Below, piece after piece: positions 1 through 8,880 of a stretch of DNA of 64,000 nucleotides (position 1 is the first letter of the stretch; the number at the start of each line of letters is the position of its first letter). The DNA lies in NCBI RefSeq assembly GCF_003605635.1, contig NZ_QMDW01000011.1, positions 38,946-102,945 on the forward strand, given 5' to 3'. Position numbers and translations under genes: made by a program. The DNA is from Halonotius pteroides. Lineage in GTDB: Archaea > Halobacteriota > Halobacteria > Halobacteriales > Haloferacaceae. The notes under the pieces were generated by a model that was not told where the DNA came from, did no database searches, and was given only the letters and a program-made list of their open reading frames with translations.

Positions 1-1313
1 TTCTCGGCGACGGCATCCAGAATCAACTCCTGGACGGCCGTCGGCTCGCCGGGGGCGGTGTCGACCGACGACTCAGCCGTCTTCTCGCCGGTCTCGTCGT
101 CGAGATCCGAGCGCTCGAGATCGGCGTAATCGTCGCGGGTGTCTCTGACGATCGGGATTCGAGCCCCTGTTTCGGCGGCGATCTCGGCGTTGGTCAACTC
201 GGGATCTTCGAAGGCGAGCCGGAGGATTTCGGTCTGGCGATCGCTTGGCTCGCCGGGCTCCCACTCCCTGTCGTCATCCGCGCTGGCACTGACTGTCCCG
301 GCATCGTCGTCATCCTCGTCGTCCTCCTCGATGGTGCCTTGGCCACCGTAGTCGGCCGATTTACCGGGCTCGTGTTCGACCCGAGTGTCCCGGACGATCG
401 CCACGTGAGTGCCGGTTTTCGCGGCGATCTCGGCGTTGGTCAACTCGGGATCCTCTTGGGCGAGTTCGAGGATCGCCTGCTCGGTATCGGACAACATACT
501 TGCGTCGACGCCGGGCGGCAACTCGCCGTCGTCGGCGGTTTCGATCCCGCCGCCGCTGCTGTAGTCGTAGTCGGCAAGCGTATCCCGAACGAGCGGGACG
601 CGTGCGCCGACCGTCTCGGCGATCTCGCCGTACGTCCACTCGGGGTTGTCGGCGGCGACCTGCTGGATCTGCTCTTGGAGGTCGCTGCTGGCCGATCCAT
701 CATCGCTGTCGGCCGACCCGTTGTCGTCGGCTGTTTCGCCGCCGAATTCAAAGCCGCCGTCGGCGTGTTCACTACGGGTATCTCGAACGAGTGTGACCCG
801 CGCGTCGGTCTGTTCGGCGATCTCAGCGTTGGTCAACGCAGGATCCTCCTCGGCAAGCGCGAGGATCTCCTGTTGGCGGTCGCTGAGCTCGACCTCGTCG
901 CTGCTGTCTGTGGCCTCATCGTCTTCGTCGTCGACCGGTTCAACACCGACATCGACCTGCTCTTCGTACTCGGTGCGGGTATCACGGACGAAGGTGACTC
1001 GGTTGTCGGTTTCCTCGGCGATGTCGGCGTTTGTCGCCGATGGGTCGCGGGCGGCCGCTTCCAGCACCGCGAGCTGTGGGTCGCTGAGATCCGCGGTGTC
1101 GACATCGACATCAACCGTGTCGCCCCCGTCAGCAGCGTCGTCCGGGAGTTCGACCTGATCCTCGTACTCGTCGCGGATATCCCGGACGAGAGCAACCCGC
1201 GTGTCGGTTTGCTCGGCGATCTCGGCGTTTGTCGCCGCCGGATCCCGTAGCGCGGCTTCGAGTACTGCCGATTCGGTACCGCTAAACGACGCTGAGTCGA
1301 TCGGTTTCTTCAT
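1..1313 (-). CDS. Tandem helix-turn-helix repeat protein (3' part beyond window)
   Basis: Translating the minus strand from ATG at 1313 (a second ATG at 1316 is possible) gives an open frame to the window edge, so the C-terminus is missing. The protein is at least six, probably seven, copies of a 40-45 residue unit. Each unit has a helix ending in Leu/Ala, a DP.LTNAEIA core like an HTH, and then RV..VRDTR.EYE. The units are separated by Asp/Glu-rich linkers of variable length. The unit resembles the small winged-helix/HTH modules common in haloarchaea, so nucleic-acid binding is likely, but I do not recognise a named family. The long reading frame on the opposite strand is a shadow of these repeats. 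Confidence 0.8.
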   Translation of the reverse strand, partial: MKKPIDSASFSGTESAVLEAALRDPAATNAEIAEQTDTRVALVRDIRDEYEDQVELPDDAADGGDTVDVDVDTADLSDPQLAVLEAAARDPSATNADIAEETDNRVTFVRDTRTEYEEQVDVGVEPVDDEDDEATDSSDEVELSDRQQEILALAEEDPALTNAEIAEQTDARVTLVRDTRSEHADGGFEFGGETADDNGSADSDDGSASSDLQEQIQQVAADNPEWTYGEIAETVGARVPLVRDTLADYDYSSGGGIETADDGELPPGVDASMLSDTEQAILELAQEDPELTNAEIAAKTGTHVAIVRDTRVEHEPGKSADYGGQGTIEEDDEDDDDAGTVSASADDDREWEPGEPSDRQTEILRLAFEDPELTNAEIAAETGARIPIVRDTRDDYADLERSDLDDETGEKTAESSVDTAPGEPTAVQELILDAVAE

Positions 1314-1316
1314 CAT

Positions 1317-1797
1317 TGGTCGACCCGTCGCATTGTAGATATGGTAGTTAGCTGGCTGGTACGTCCGTCGCTGGCGGCCCCCACTCCGCCGACTCTACTG
1401 TTCATACGGGTTGTCAACTCGAAGCAATAGTAATCAATCTAACGCCGTTATACACAATTATTGCGTATTGATCCCGATTTATCGCCGAGTTTGTGGCTTC
1501 GATAGCAGCGGGATTGTGTACTCATTAGCTGTCGCTCATCCCCACCTTGGAAAGCAAAAGCGACGACAAGAGCGCGCGATTGGTGACACCCTTGCACTCT
1601 GTCGTGATACACGGGGCCTGTGTACGGCCGGTAAACACAGGCTCTACCCCGTTGAAGATAGGGATCACTGTTAAAGATATGCTTCAAACTATCAGGGCTG
1701 ATATCTGTCAGGGGGTTCGGTCGAGCGTGATTTTCCCAGCCGATCGCCTCTCGCCGTGAACCCGGTTTTTACTACCGTGGGTGACGCTACACCAACC
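1317..1797. other. Intergenic region upstream of the aldolase gene
   Basis: About 480 bp lies between the divergent HTH-repeat gene and the aldolase. The short frames here have no recognisable protein character. The middle is AT-richer than its surroundings. A strong imperfect inverted repeat lies at 1611-1652 and is listed separately. No RNA gene was recognised. Confidence 0.5.
1611..1652. promoter_or_regulatory. Inverted repeat upstream of the aldolase gene
   Basis: ACGGGG-CCTGTGT at 1611-1623 pairs with ACACAGG at 1635-1641 and CCCCGT at 1647-1652. The stem is 13 bp with a 5-nt bulge (CTCTA) and an 11-nt spacer. It ends about 145 bp before the aldolase ATG. It could be an operator or an RNA hairpin; the sequence alone does not decide. 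Confidence 0.45.
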
Positions 1798-2448
1798 ATG
1801 CGCACCAAACACGACGTGTTCCAACAGCTCCGGGACAGCGGTGTCGTCGCTGTCCTCCGCGGGGTTGACGCCGACACGCTGATCGAGATCACCGACGCAC
1901 TCCTCGCCGGCGGCGTCCGCGGGATCGAACTCACCGCCGACACGCCGGGCATCGCCGACATGGTCGCCGAACTTGACGCCTCCTTCGGCGACGAGGAGAT
2001 CGCTATCGGCGTCGGCACCGTTCTCGACAGCGAAACCGCCCGCACCGTTATGCTCGGTGGCGCGGAGTTCGTCGTCAGCCCAAGCTTGCATGCGGATGTG
2101 ATCGACACCTGCAACCGCTATGGGACGCTTGTCGCGCCTGGGATCATGACGCCGACCGAGGCGATCACAGGGTATGAGGCCGGCGCGGATCTGCTGAAGG
2201 TGTTTCCGGCTTCCTCGCTTGGCCCGGCGCATCTCGGCGCGATCAAGGGCCCACTCGACCAGATCCCGCTGATGCCGACCGGCGGCGTTAGCCCTGATAA
2301 CGCCGGCGACTACATCGAGGCCGGCGCGGAATGCGTCGGCGCGGGCGGCGCGCTCGTCGATTACGAGGCCGCCGAACGCGGCGACTTTGAGAGCATCACG
2401 GAGACTGCCACGGAGTTCCGGGCCGTGATCGACGACGCTCGAAGCTAA
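1798..2448 (+). CDS. kdgA: 2-keto-3-deoxy-6-phosphogluconate (KDPG) aldolase family protein
   Basis: A 216-residue class I aldolase of the Eda/KDPG family. This family cleaves KDPG to pyruvate and glyceraldehyde 3-phosphate in the semi-phosphorylative Entner-Doudoroff route used by haloarchaea. The sequence shows Arg21 in LRGV, Glu44 in GIELT, the GVGTVLD segment, and the Schiff-base Lys134 in LLKVFPAS, followed by the phosphate-binding PTGGVSP loop. The length fits the family. The frame is open upstream to 1756, but the ATG at 1798 gives the normal N-terminus. The gene ends 9 bp before the convergent PH-domain gene. KDPGal cleavage is an alternative substrate assignment. Confidence 0.88.
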   Translation: MRTKHDVFQQLRDSGVVAVLRGVDADTLIEITDALLAGGVRGIELTADTPGIADMVAELDASFGDEEIAIGVGTVLDSETARTVMLGGAEFVVSPSLHADVIDTCNRYGTLVAPGIMTPTEAITGYEAGADLLKVFPASSLGPAHLGAIKGPLDQIPLMPTGGVSPDNAGDYIEAGAECVGAGGALVDYEAAERGDFESITETATEFRAVIDDARS

Positions 2449-2457
2449 CTGTCCACA

Positions 2458-4152
2458 TCACCGTCGTCTGTCGTCCTGTTTGGTATCGGCTGTTGATCTC
2501 TCGGTTTCGGCAGTTGTTGTCTCGACTGACTCCTCTCTTGACGTATCATCCCCGGTTGCCCCCGTGTCTCGTGTCGCCGCCGATCTGTCTGTCCGCCGGC
2601 GTCGCCGATCAGCCAGCGACGCTCGCAGGCGATCCCGAAGCTCCGATCGGAGGGTGACGGCGTCATCGACCTCGATGTCGACAGCGGCGGCGTCGTCGCC
2701 GAGCACCGACAGCGAGCCTGCTGTATCGCCGATGACGGTGGCGACGCGCCACCGGCGTTGGAACAGCGTGCGGCTGTCGATGACAGTCTGTAGCCGGTGA
2801 TAGGGAACCCGTTTTGTTTCGCGGTTCCAGACGCCGTTTCGGGTGACAAGGTGGTTGGTTCCCCGCCGGTAGCCGCGATGGAGCCATTTGTAGTGAGCGG
2901 CGATCGGCGCGAAGAGTACACCCACAAGTGGGAGATACCACGGAAGGGCGGCCAGCCGTGTAACGCTCACGCTGGCCGCATACAGCAGCCCTGTCACCCC
3001 AGCCAGTGCGATGAGATACCGCGCCAAGTACCGCCGCCGGATTCGCTTTGGCGGCTGATTAAACCCGCCTGTCTCACAGCCGTCGATCTCCGCGGCCAAC
3101 CGCCGGATCCGATCGTGACCGGCGATCGGCACGGCGGCCTCGCTGCCGCGGTCGTTCGCCTGTCCCGGTGCGTAGCCGGCGGTTTCGACCGCCAGCGTTG
3201 CGTACCCTGCCCGCCGCTTCAGGGGGTTGTCGCTGATCGTCACCGTCTGGATCTTCTCGAAGGGGATCGTCCCGCTGTATCGCTGAAGCAGCCCCCGCTC
3301 ATACCGAAGCTCGGTTTCCGACCGCGTCAGTCGGAACCCCCAGTAGTTGACGACCGCCGAGATCGCGCCGACGACCCACGAGAGAACGACCAACCCGACG
3401 AGCAACACCACACCCATGACGAACAACACGAGCGTCGGGTCGAGCCCGGTGGTTGCGACGGCCGCCGGTTCGGGAACGACCGGCGAGACAAACGGAATCA
3501 ACCCGGTAAACACCGCAAACAACAGCCCCGGGACGCGTGGATCAAACGAAAGGATCCCGGCCAGCGCCAGCTCGCTCGGCGAGATCTCAAACAGCAACTC
3601 CTCGTTGGGTTCGTCGACCTCTCGCGTCGTCGCGCTGTCGGTCGCTTCGCTGTCACCGTCAGTGCTGTCTCTTTCGGCACTGTCGGCTGCTTCGGCCCCT
3701 GTTCGCCGACGTTGGTCATCCCCGCGCTTCCGTCGGCGGAGCTCATCTTGGATCGTTGTCGCCGCATCAGCGGTTACGTATCTGATCGCCGCCTCCGTCG
3801 AGCCGCCGCCGGCGGTTTCGAGGTTGATCGCCGACAGCCCGAGTAGCCGCTGAATGACGTTTCGGCTGATGTCGACGTTCTGTACCCGGCCGTAGGGGAT
3901 CTCCCGTTCTCGACGATTCAGGACGCCGGATTCGATATCGAAGGTATCGTCGGTAAAGGTGTACTGATACCGGCGGTAGTAGGCGAACTCATAGGCGAGG
4001 GCCAGCGCGATGGCACCACCGATCCCGGCGGCCACCAACGCGCTACTAAAGCCGACTTCGGTGCCGACAGAGCCAACAAAAACAAGCGTGATCGCCAGCC
4101 GGCTGGCCTTCTGGAGGGCCCGATACGGCACCGACAGCGGGGCTAACTTCAC
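2458..4152 (-). CDS. Bacterial-PH-domain membrane protein, YdbT-like
   Basis: A 564-residue protein of the YdbT type (COG3428). Paired transmembrane segments alternate with bPH2 (pleckstrin-like) domains, recognisable by repeats of the pattern ..Y.FTDD...ES GVL.R.....PY.R.Q.V. An Arg/Asp/Thr-rich low-complexity tail of about 60 residues follows. The start is GTG at 4152, overlapping the upstream partner's TGA (GTGA), so the two are translationally coupled. The family is thought to act at the membrane, but the molecular function is unknown. A charged linker with many Ser/Asp/Glu residues sits between the first and second PH units. Confidence 0.8.
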   Translation of the reverse strand: MKLAPLSVPYRALQKASRLAITLVFVGSVGTEVGFSSALVAAGIGGAIALALAYEFAYYRRYQYTFTDDTFDIESGVLNRREREIPYGRVQNVDISRNVIQRLLGLSAINLETAGGGSTEAAIRYVTADAATTIQDELRRRKRGDDQRRRTGAEAADSAERDSTDGDSEATDSATTREVDEPNEELLFEISPSELALAGILSFDPRVPGLLFAVFTGLIPFVSPVVPEPAAVATTGLDPTLVLFVMGVVLLVGLVVLSWVVGAISAVVNYWGFRLTRSETELRYERGLLQRYSGTIPFEKIQTVTISDNPLKRRAGYATLAVETAGYAPGQANDRGSEAAVPIAGHDRIRRLAAEIDGCETGGFNQPPKRIRRRYLARYLIALAGVTGLLYAASVSVTRLAALPWYLPLVGVLFAPIAAHYKWLHRGYRRGTNHLVTRNGVWNRETKRVPYHRLQTVIDSRTLFQRRWRVATVIGDTAGSLSVLGDDAAAVDIEVDDAVTLRSELRDRLRASLADRRRRRTDRSAATRDTGATGDDTSREESVETTTAETERSTADTKQDDRRR

Positions 4153-4607
4153 ACCGCATCCTCCCCGTCGGCGTCGATGGCCAACCCCTTGAGTCGCTCC
4201 CGAAGATCGCTTGCGTCGTCGGGTGTTAACCCTGGAATCGTCACATCCGCCCCACGGGAGCCGGCGGTGTAGACGACGGTGCTGGCGAGGCCGACGAGCC
4301 GCTCGAAGGCCGACCGCCGGGAGTCGACGTGTTGGATTCTGACAAGAGGTACCTCAGTACGAACCTGTGTGAAAACGCCCCGCTCGAGATAGAGGGCGTC
4401 ATCGTTGACGACATACCGCCAGTTCCGATACCGCAAGATTGCGTGGACGACGCCGAGACTGACAAACAGCGCGGTGAGGCCGGCGGGAATCGACAGCGAC
4501 GCCGAGCGGTAGACGGTGATCCCGGTGGCGGCACCGCCGAGGATGAGTGCGCCGACCAGCGAGCGAAGCACCCAGATGATCCGGATCCGTGAGTTGAGCG
4601 CGTTCAT
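4149..4607 (-). CDS. Bacterial-PH-domain membrane protein, YdbS-like
   Basis: 152 residues: two N-terminal hydrophobic helices, then one bPH2 domain (YVVNDDALYLERGVFTQVR... LVRIQHVDSRRS). This is the classical small partner of the YdbT-type protein. The start at ATG 4607 is supported by a strong Shine-Dalgarno AGGAGGG six bases upstream. The open frame continues to 5027, but that stretch is antisense-like and overlaps the lipoprotein gene. The gene overlaps the next by 4 bp. Cell-envelope function is inferred from family and topology only. Confidence 0.8.
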   Translation of the reverse strand: MNALNSRIRIIWVLRSLVGALILGGAATGITVYRSASLSIPAGLTALFVSLGVVHAILRYRNWRYVVNDDALYLERGVFTQVRTEVPLVRIQHVDSRRSAFERLVGLASTVVYTAGSRGADVTIPGLTPDDASDLRERLKGLAIDADGEDAV

Positions 4608-4613
4608 CACCAG

Positions 4614-4620
4614 CCCTCCT
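4614..4620 (-). promoter_or_regulatory. Shine-Dalgarno site for the YdbS-like gene
   Basis: AGGAGGG on the minus strand, 6 nt before ATG 4607. It fixes this start against the longer upstream frame. Such a strong site contrasts with the mostly leaderless genes of the window. Confidence 0.7.
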
Positions 4621-4734
4621 GTCGGCGACGCCCAGTATACATGAGTATAGATATGGGTGGCGGGCGTATAAGTGCCAATATCATCTGCCCGCTGTCTCAG
4701 GAAGCCATCCGTCCATGGATCGATATGTTGAGGA

Positions 4735-5298
4735 TCAGGAACCTGCTTGTCCGTGGGTTGCTTTGCTGGCGTCGTAGCGCACGTACCACCCATCGTCTTC
4801 GACGGTGTAATCGACCGTATTGGCCTCGTATGCTCGCTCTTCGTCCGGCTTTTTGACGTAGAACGTCGTGTGAACGTACTGTGCGCTATCAGCCGCCATC
4901 GCCTCCTTCCAGTCGCCCAACTGTGTCGGGTTCCCGAGCCGCTGGACAACCAGATCCTGGACTGAGACCTCTTCGACGTTGGCGATCTGTACGTCCTCAA
5001 ATTCGCTGAACGCCGCTGGTGGGACATACTCAGGCTCCACCGGGTAGGTTGGCGACTCGGGGTGGATGATTACCCCGTTGAGCGCGTCGACGTTCTCGGC
5101 GAGCAGCGCGCGGTAGAACTGCCGCACCGTCCCGGTTGGCCCGCGTCTCGGGTCGACGCTGTGTTGCTCGTCGCCTGCCGTCGACTGGTCTGTCGTTTCG
5201 TTGGACGGTGTTGACGCCGGTTGGTTGCGCCCAGCGGTACACCCGGCGAGTGTGGCGATGCCACCGACCGCAGCAAGAAACGCACGACGACTCGGCAT
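4735..5298 (-). CDS. Tat-exported lipoprotein, unknown function
   Basis: 187 residues. The N-terminus MPSRRAFLAAVGGIATLAGC has a twin-arginine motif and a lipobox with Cys20, so the protein is probably exported folded and lipid-anchored. After a Ser/Thr/Asp-rich linker comes a compact domain of about 130 residues (TGTVRQFYRALLAENVDALN...) that looks like the NTF2/SnoaL-type fold of DUF4878-like lipoproteins. No catalytic motif is evident. It lies between the PH-domain pair and the phosphatase-family gene, both also on the minus strand, without an obvious functional link. Confidence 0.75.
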   Translation of the reverse strand: MPSRRAFLAAVGGIATLAGCTAGRNQPASTPSNETTDQSTAGDEQHSVDPRRGPTGTVRQFYRALLAENVDALNGVIIHPESPTYPVEPEYVPPAAFSEFEDVQIANVEEVSVQDLVVQRLGNPTQLGDWKEAMAADSAQYVHTTFYVKKPDEERAYEANTVDYTVEDDGWYVRYDASKATHGQAGS

Positions 5299-5353
5299 AC
5301 CTGTTCGGTTGTCTTGATCGTACTAAACCGTTTCTAACGGCGTTGTGGTTCTT

Positions 5354-6175
5354 CTAAGACTCACGCTGGTCGTCGATGCTGTCGCTTTCGAGCGTGAGCA
5401 CGTCGTCGACAACCGCTCGCAGTACCGCGGTCACCGCACCATCCGGGCTCCCTACATAGCGACCAGTTTCGCTGACTGTGTCGTCGGCGATGATGTCGCT
5501 TTCGGCGGCCAGCAGGCCCCCGGCGTGTTGTTCGTAGATGTCTGGTTGGACACAGACAAGCGCTTCAATCGATCCGCGGGCGAGCAGGCCCCAGTCGACA
5601 CAGGGGGCCCAGGTGGTCACGACACGCTTGCACTGCCCGCGGAGGGCTGCTTCGAGTGCCCGTATCTGGGTGAGTCCGTCAGGATCGGTCACGACCGAGA
5701 GGCCGACGACGAGCGCGACCGTCCCGTATTCCAGCGGGAGCGACGTGGTTGCCGACAACGGCTCGCCGTTGAGCGTTGCTCCGGCGTCGCGCTTGGCGAG
5801 ATACAAATCCTCGGTCAGGGGTTCGTAGATCGCGGCTGCCACCGGCGTCTCATTGTGGAGTGCCGCAACGGCGGTGGCGAACTTCGGGTAGCCGCTGGCG
5901 AAGTTGTTGGTGCCGTCGAGTGGGTCAACGACCCAACAGTAATCGCTGTTGCCGATGTGGCCCGCTTCCTCGCCGTGAAACGCGTGGTCGGGGTAGTGGG
6001 CGTCGATCGCCGCTTGGATCCGGGTCTCCGATTCGCGATCGGCGGCGGCCTTAACATCCGTACCGGTGAACTCGCCGTCGACCGATCCGTTTCTGAACGC
6101 CTCTCGGAGGTACTCGCCCCCAGTCGTCGCGGCCTCGGCGGCGACCGCAGCGAGGTCGTCGGTCGCGTGTTCCAT
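5354..6175 (-). CDS. Inositol monophosphatase / FBPase IV family phosphatase
   Basis: 273 residues of the Mg-dependent lithium-sensitive phosphatase family. Visible motifs are HGEEAG (metal-binding Glu), DPLDGTNNF (metal-binding Asp residues and Thr) and a downstream PCVDWGLLARG segment. The usual C-terminal WDxAAG metal site is changed: the aligned sequence is IYEQHAGG, so Asp is replaced by Glu and Trp by Tyr. Activity may therefore differ from SuhB or archaeal FBPase. Substrates in this family include inositol phosphates, fructose 1,6-bisphosphate and PAP; the sequence does not choose between them. Confidence 0.82.
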   Translation of the reverse strand: MEHATDDLAAVAAEAATTGGEYLREAFRNGSVDGEFTGTDVKAAADRESETRIQAAIDAHYPDHAFHGEEAGHIGNSDYCWVVDPLDGTNNFASGYPKFATAVAALHNETPVAAAIYEPLTEDLYLAKRDAGATLNGEPLSATTSLPLEYGTVALVVGLSVVTDPDGLTQIRALEAALRGQCKRVVTTWAPCVDWGLLARGSIEALVCVQPDIYEQHAGGLLAAESDIIADDTVSETGRYVGSPDGAVTAVLRAVVDDVLTLESDSIDDQRES

Positions 6176-6538
6176 ACCAACCGCATGGCCGGCGGTTGTA
6201 TCAGATCATCGGTCGTCGTCGACAGCGAGAGCCGGCTGCTGGCGGCGATGTTTGGAAACGAGCGGGCAAGCGGGTGAGTTGGCTTTCATGAGCCCTCTGT
6301 CCGGTGTTTCTCGCTGCCGGGATCGGAGACACAACGACTAAGTTCAGTTACGACACACATCTCGGTGTGAATCACACTGCTGTCATCCCGATCGGCCGTC
6401 CATCGATAGCAGTGCGACCCGCCCGTCCGAAGCAGCGCGCCATCTGATCGCTCGTTGCGGGCGTGGCACCCCGTTTCGGGCCTTTTTACCCACCTCGTAC
6501 AGTCTCTAAATCATACGACCCACCTATCCACCACAATC
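6176..6538. other. Intergenic region between the phosphatase gene and dapA
   Basis: 363 bp between divergent genes. A T-rich CTTTTTAC stretch at about 6482-6488 is the best candidate TATA element for dapA. An imperfect GTGTGAATCACAC palindrome lies near 6366-6378. No protein or RNA gene was recognised. Confidence 0.4.
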
Positions 6539-7468
6539 ATGACACAAATCGACTTCAGCGGGGTCTTCCCGGCGATGGTGACCCCCTTTACAGCGGACAA
6601 CGAGATCGACACAGAAACGCTCCGCGGGGACGCCCAACGGCTTGAAAAAGCGGGCGTCGATGGCCTCGTCCCAATGGGCTCGACCGGCGAGTCGGCGACG
6701 CTGAGCCATGCCGAACACGTCGAGGCCATCGAAGCCGTCGTCGACGCCGTTGAGGACGTGCCCGTCATCGCGGGCACCGGCTCAAACAACACGGCTGAAG
6801 CCCTTGACCTCTCCCGACAGGCCGCCGACGCCGGGGCCGACGCGCTGTTGCTCATCTCGCCGTACTACAACAAACCCGAACCGCAGGGGATGTACAACCA
6901 CTACGCGGAGATCGCCGACACGGTTGATCTCCCGCAGATTATCTACAACGTCCCGAGCCGGACGGGCCGCAACATCGCTGTCGACACGGCCGTCGACCTC
7001 GCCGACCACCCCAATATCGCGGGCTACAAAGCCGCCTCAGGTGACCTCAACCGCATCTCTGAGGTCATCGAGCGCACGCGCGGCAAAGAGTTTGCCGTGC
7101 TCTCCGGCGACGACGGGATGACACTGCCGATTCTCGCCGCGGGCGGGGATGGTGCGATCAGCGTCGTCGCCAACGTCGAACCGGAACGCGCCTGTGCGAT
7201 GGTCGGCGCGGCCTTGGAGGGCGACTACGCGTTTGCCCGCGCGATCCATCACGAACTCGGGCCGCTCGTCCGCCAGCTGTTCGTCGAGACCAACCCGATC
7301 CCGGTCAAAGCTGCGATGGCGATGCGCGGCTACGCGTCCGAGCGCATCCGCTCGCCGCTGACTGAACTCTCCGAGGAACACCGCGAGGAGCTCCAAGCGC
7401 GGCTTGATGAACTCGACACCGATCTCACGAATCCCGCTGATGTCGACGCGGAGGCGACGGCCGAATGA
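6539..7468 (+). CDS. dapA: 4-hydroxy-tetrahydrodipicolinate synthase
   Basis: 309 residues, a TIM-barrel class I aldolase. It condenses pyruvate and aspartate semialdehyde, the first committed step to diaminopimelate and lysine. The DapA signatures are GVDGLVPMGSTGESATL, the conserved Tyr in SPYYNKP and NVPSRTG, and the Schiff-base Lys in NIAGYKAASGD. I choose ATG 6539, which gives the standard N-terminus MTQIDFSGVFPAMVTPF, over an upstream in-frame ATG at 6455. The stop overlaps the dapB start (ATGA), so the two genes are coupled. Confidence 0.95.
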   Translation: MTQIDFSGVFPAMVTPFTADNEIDTETLRGDAQRLEKAGVDGLVPMGSTGESATLSHAEHVEAIEAVVDAVEDVPVIAGTGSNNTAEALDLSRQAADAGADALLLISPYYNKPEPQGMYNHYAEIADTVDLPQIIYNVPSRTGRNIAVDTAVDLADHPNIAGYKAASGDLNRISEVIERTRGKEFAVLSGDDGMTLPILAAGGDGAISVVANVEPERACAMVGAALEGDYAFARAIHHELGPLVRQLFVETNPIPVKAAMAMRGYASERIRSPLTELSEEHREELQARLDELDTDLTNPADVDAEATAE

Positions 7469-8235
7469 CCGAGATCGCCGTCACGGGTGCGGCCGGCCGG
7501 ATGGGTCGAGAGGTGCTGGCGGCCGCCACCGACCGCGAGGGGATCGACGTTGCGTTCGCGGTCAACCGGAGTTCAGTCGACGAGCTGATTTCGGGCGTCG
7601 TCATCGAGTCCAGCGACAACTTCGCAGAACTCCTCGCGGAGTACGAACCCGATGTCGTCGTCGATTTTACCGGCCCAGAATCGGCCCGCACCTATGCCGA
7701 CGCCTGTGCCAACCACGGCGTCGCGCTCGTCACCGGGACGACCGGGTTCGACGACGAGGGGGTCGACGCGCTCAGGACTGCCAGCGAGTCGGTGGGGGTG
7801 CTGAAAGCGTCGAACTTCTCCCGCGGGGTCGCCGCCCTCCGGCTCGCCGTCCAAGAGGCGACCGCTGCGCTGCCCGATGCTGATATCGAACTCACCGAAA
7901 CACATCACAACGCCAAGCGTGATGCCCCCAGCGGCACGGCAAAAACGCTGCTCGACGACATCGAGGGTGTCCGCGACGACCTCGGCGACCGCGTTCATGG
8001 CCGCGAGGGCGAGGCACCGCGATCAGACGAGGAGATCGGGGTCCACGCGCGCCGCGCCGGCGATATCGCCGGCGAACACGAGGTGCTGGTCGCCGGCAGC
8101 AACGAGACGCTGTCGCTGACCCACCGCGCTGGCGACCGCAGCATTTTCGCCGAGGGGGCGCTGGATGCCGCCGAGTGGGTCGCGGGACGGGAGGCTGGCT
8201 GGTACGACTTCTTCGAGGTTATCGACGACGCATAA
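7465..8235 (+). CDS. dapB: 4-hydroxy-tetrahydrodipicolinate reductase
   Basis: 256 residues. The N-terminal Rossmann motif GAAGRMG binds NAD(P)H. The catalytic and substrate-binding block is ETHHNAKRDAPSGTA, with the His pair and Lys of the DapB active site. It reduces the DapA product to tetrahydrodipicolinate. It overlaps dapA by 4 bp and is followed by a short AT-rich gap before a toxin-antitoxin-like pair. Confidence 0.95.
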   Translation: MTEIAVTGAAGRMGREVLAAATDREGIDVAFAVNRSSVDELISGVVIESSDNFAELLAEYEPDVVVDFTGPESARTYADACANHGVALVTGTTGFDDEGVDALRTASESVGVLKASNFSRGVAALRLAVQEATAALPDADIELTETHHNAKRDAPSGTAKTLLDDIEGVRDDLGDRVHGREGEAPRSDEEIGVHARRAGDIAGEHEVLVAGSNETLSLTHRAGDRSIFAEGALDAAEWVAGREAGWYDFFEVIDDA

Positions 8236-8310
8236 TTGTTGCTGAAATAATTTGGTGGACAGTAGGTATATATCGCTTCGCGTCGTAGGTGACCCCACGG
8301 AGCCACAGGC

Positions 8311-8880
8311 ATGGATCTCACAGACATCCCAGACGACGCATACGACGGCGAGGCGTCACCACCCGATCTCGATGCGTTCGAGTCGCCGGGATCGTTGCTC
8401 ACCGGCGAGTCGACCCGCGAGCGACTCCTCGATACCGTCACCGCGATCCGGTCACCGACGAAGGTATCGGCTATCGCCGACCGGGCCGACTGCGACACCG
8501 AGACGGCGCGGGACTACCTCGAATGGTTCACCGAGATGGGAATGGTTCGCCGCTACGACGGGCGGCCGGTTCGCTATGAGCGCAACGACGCCTACTTCGA
8601 GTGGCGGCGTCTCAACCGTCTCCGCGAGAACTATTCCGAAGCCGAAATCGTTGAGATGCTCACGGAGACTATCGAGAAGATAGACGAATACAGGGCTCGA
8701 TTCGATGCGGAGTCACCCGACGAGGTGTCACTCGTCGAGGCGAGCAAAACCACCGCCACGGAAGCCGCGTGGGAGGCGCTCTCGACGTGGGAGACGCTCG
8801 AACGCCGCGCGGCACTGCTCGATGCGGCACGTCGCGGCCACTCGGCCACCGTCGACACCGCCCGGTCGATCGATGTCTGA
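8311..8880 (+). CDS. Winged-helix protein, probable TumA-type antitoxin
   Basis: 189 residues of a haloarchaeal winged-helix family (DUF7342-like). An acidic N-terminus is followed by a wHTH at about residues 30-85 (TKVSAIADRADCDTETARDYL, then GMVRRYDGRPVRYERN). A helical C-terminal part carries the pattern ESPDEV...AWEALSTWET. It overlaps the following TumE-like gene by 8 bp, the usual order of regulator then toxin. A TATA-like GTATATAT lies about 45 bp upstream. The gene at 39433 is a paralogue. The TA role is inferred from the gene pair. Confidence 0.65.
   Translation: MDLTDIPDDAYDGEASPPDLDAFESPGSLLTGESTRERLLDTVTAIRSPTKVSAIADRADCDTETARDYLEWFTEMGMVRRYDGRPVRYERNDAYFEWRRLNRLRENYSEAEIVEMLTETIEKIDEYRARFDAESPDEVSLVEASKTTATEAAWEALSTWETLERRAALLDAARRGHSATVDTARSIDV

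Noticed and set aside
339..1250. Long plus-strand reading frame of 303 codons
   Set aside because: It lies opposite the HTH-repeat gene, and its repeating Leu-Gly-Asp-Leu pattern is the mirror of those repeats.
1411..1687. Two short overlapping frames in the region before the aldolase
   Set aside because: No start context, composition or family pattern supports coding.
2797..3846. Plus-strand reading frame of 349 codons
   Set aside because: It is antisense to the YdbT-like gene and rich in Arg and Pro, unlike haloarchaeal proteins.
5345..6277. Plus-strand reading frame of 310 codons
   Set aside because: It is antisense to the phosphatase gene, whose motifs are clear.
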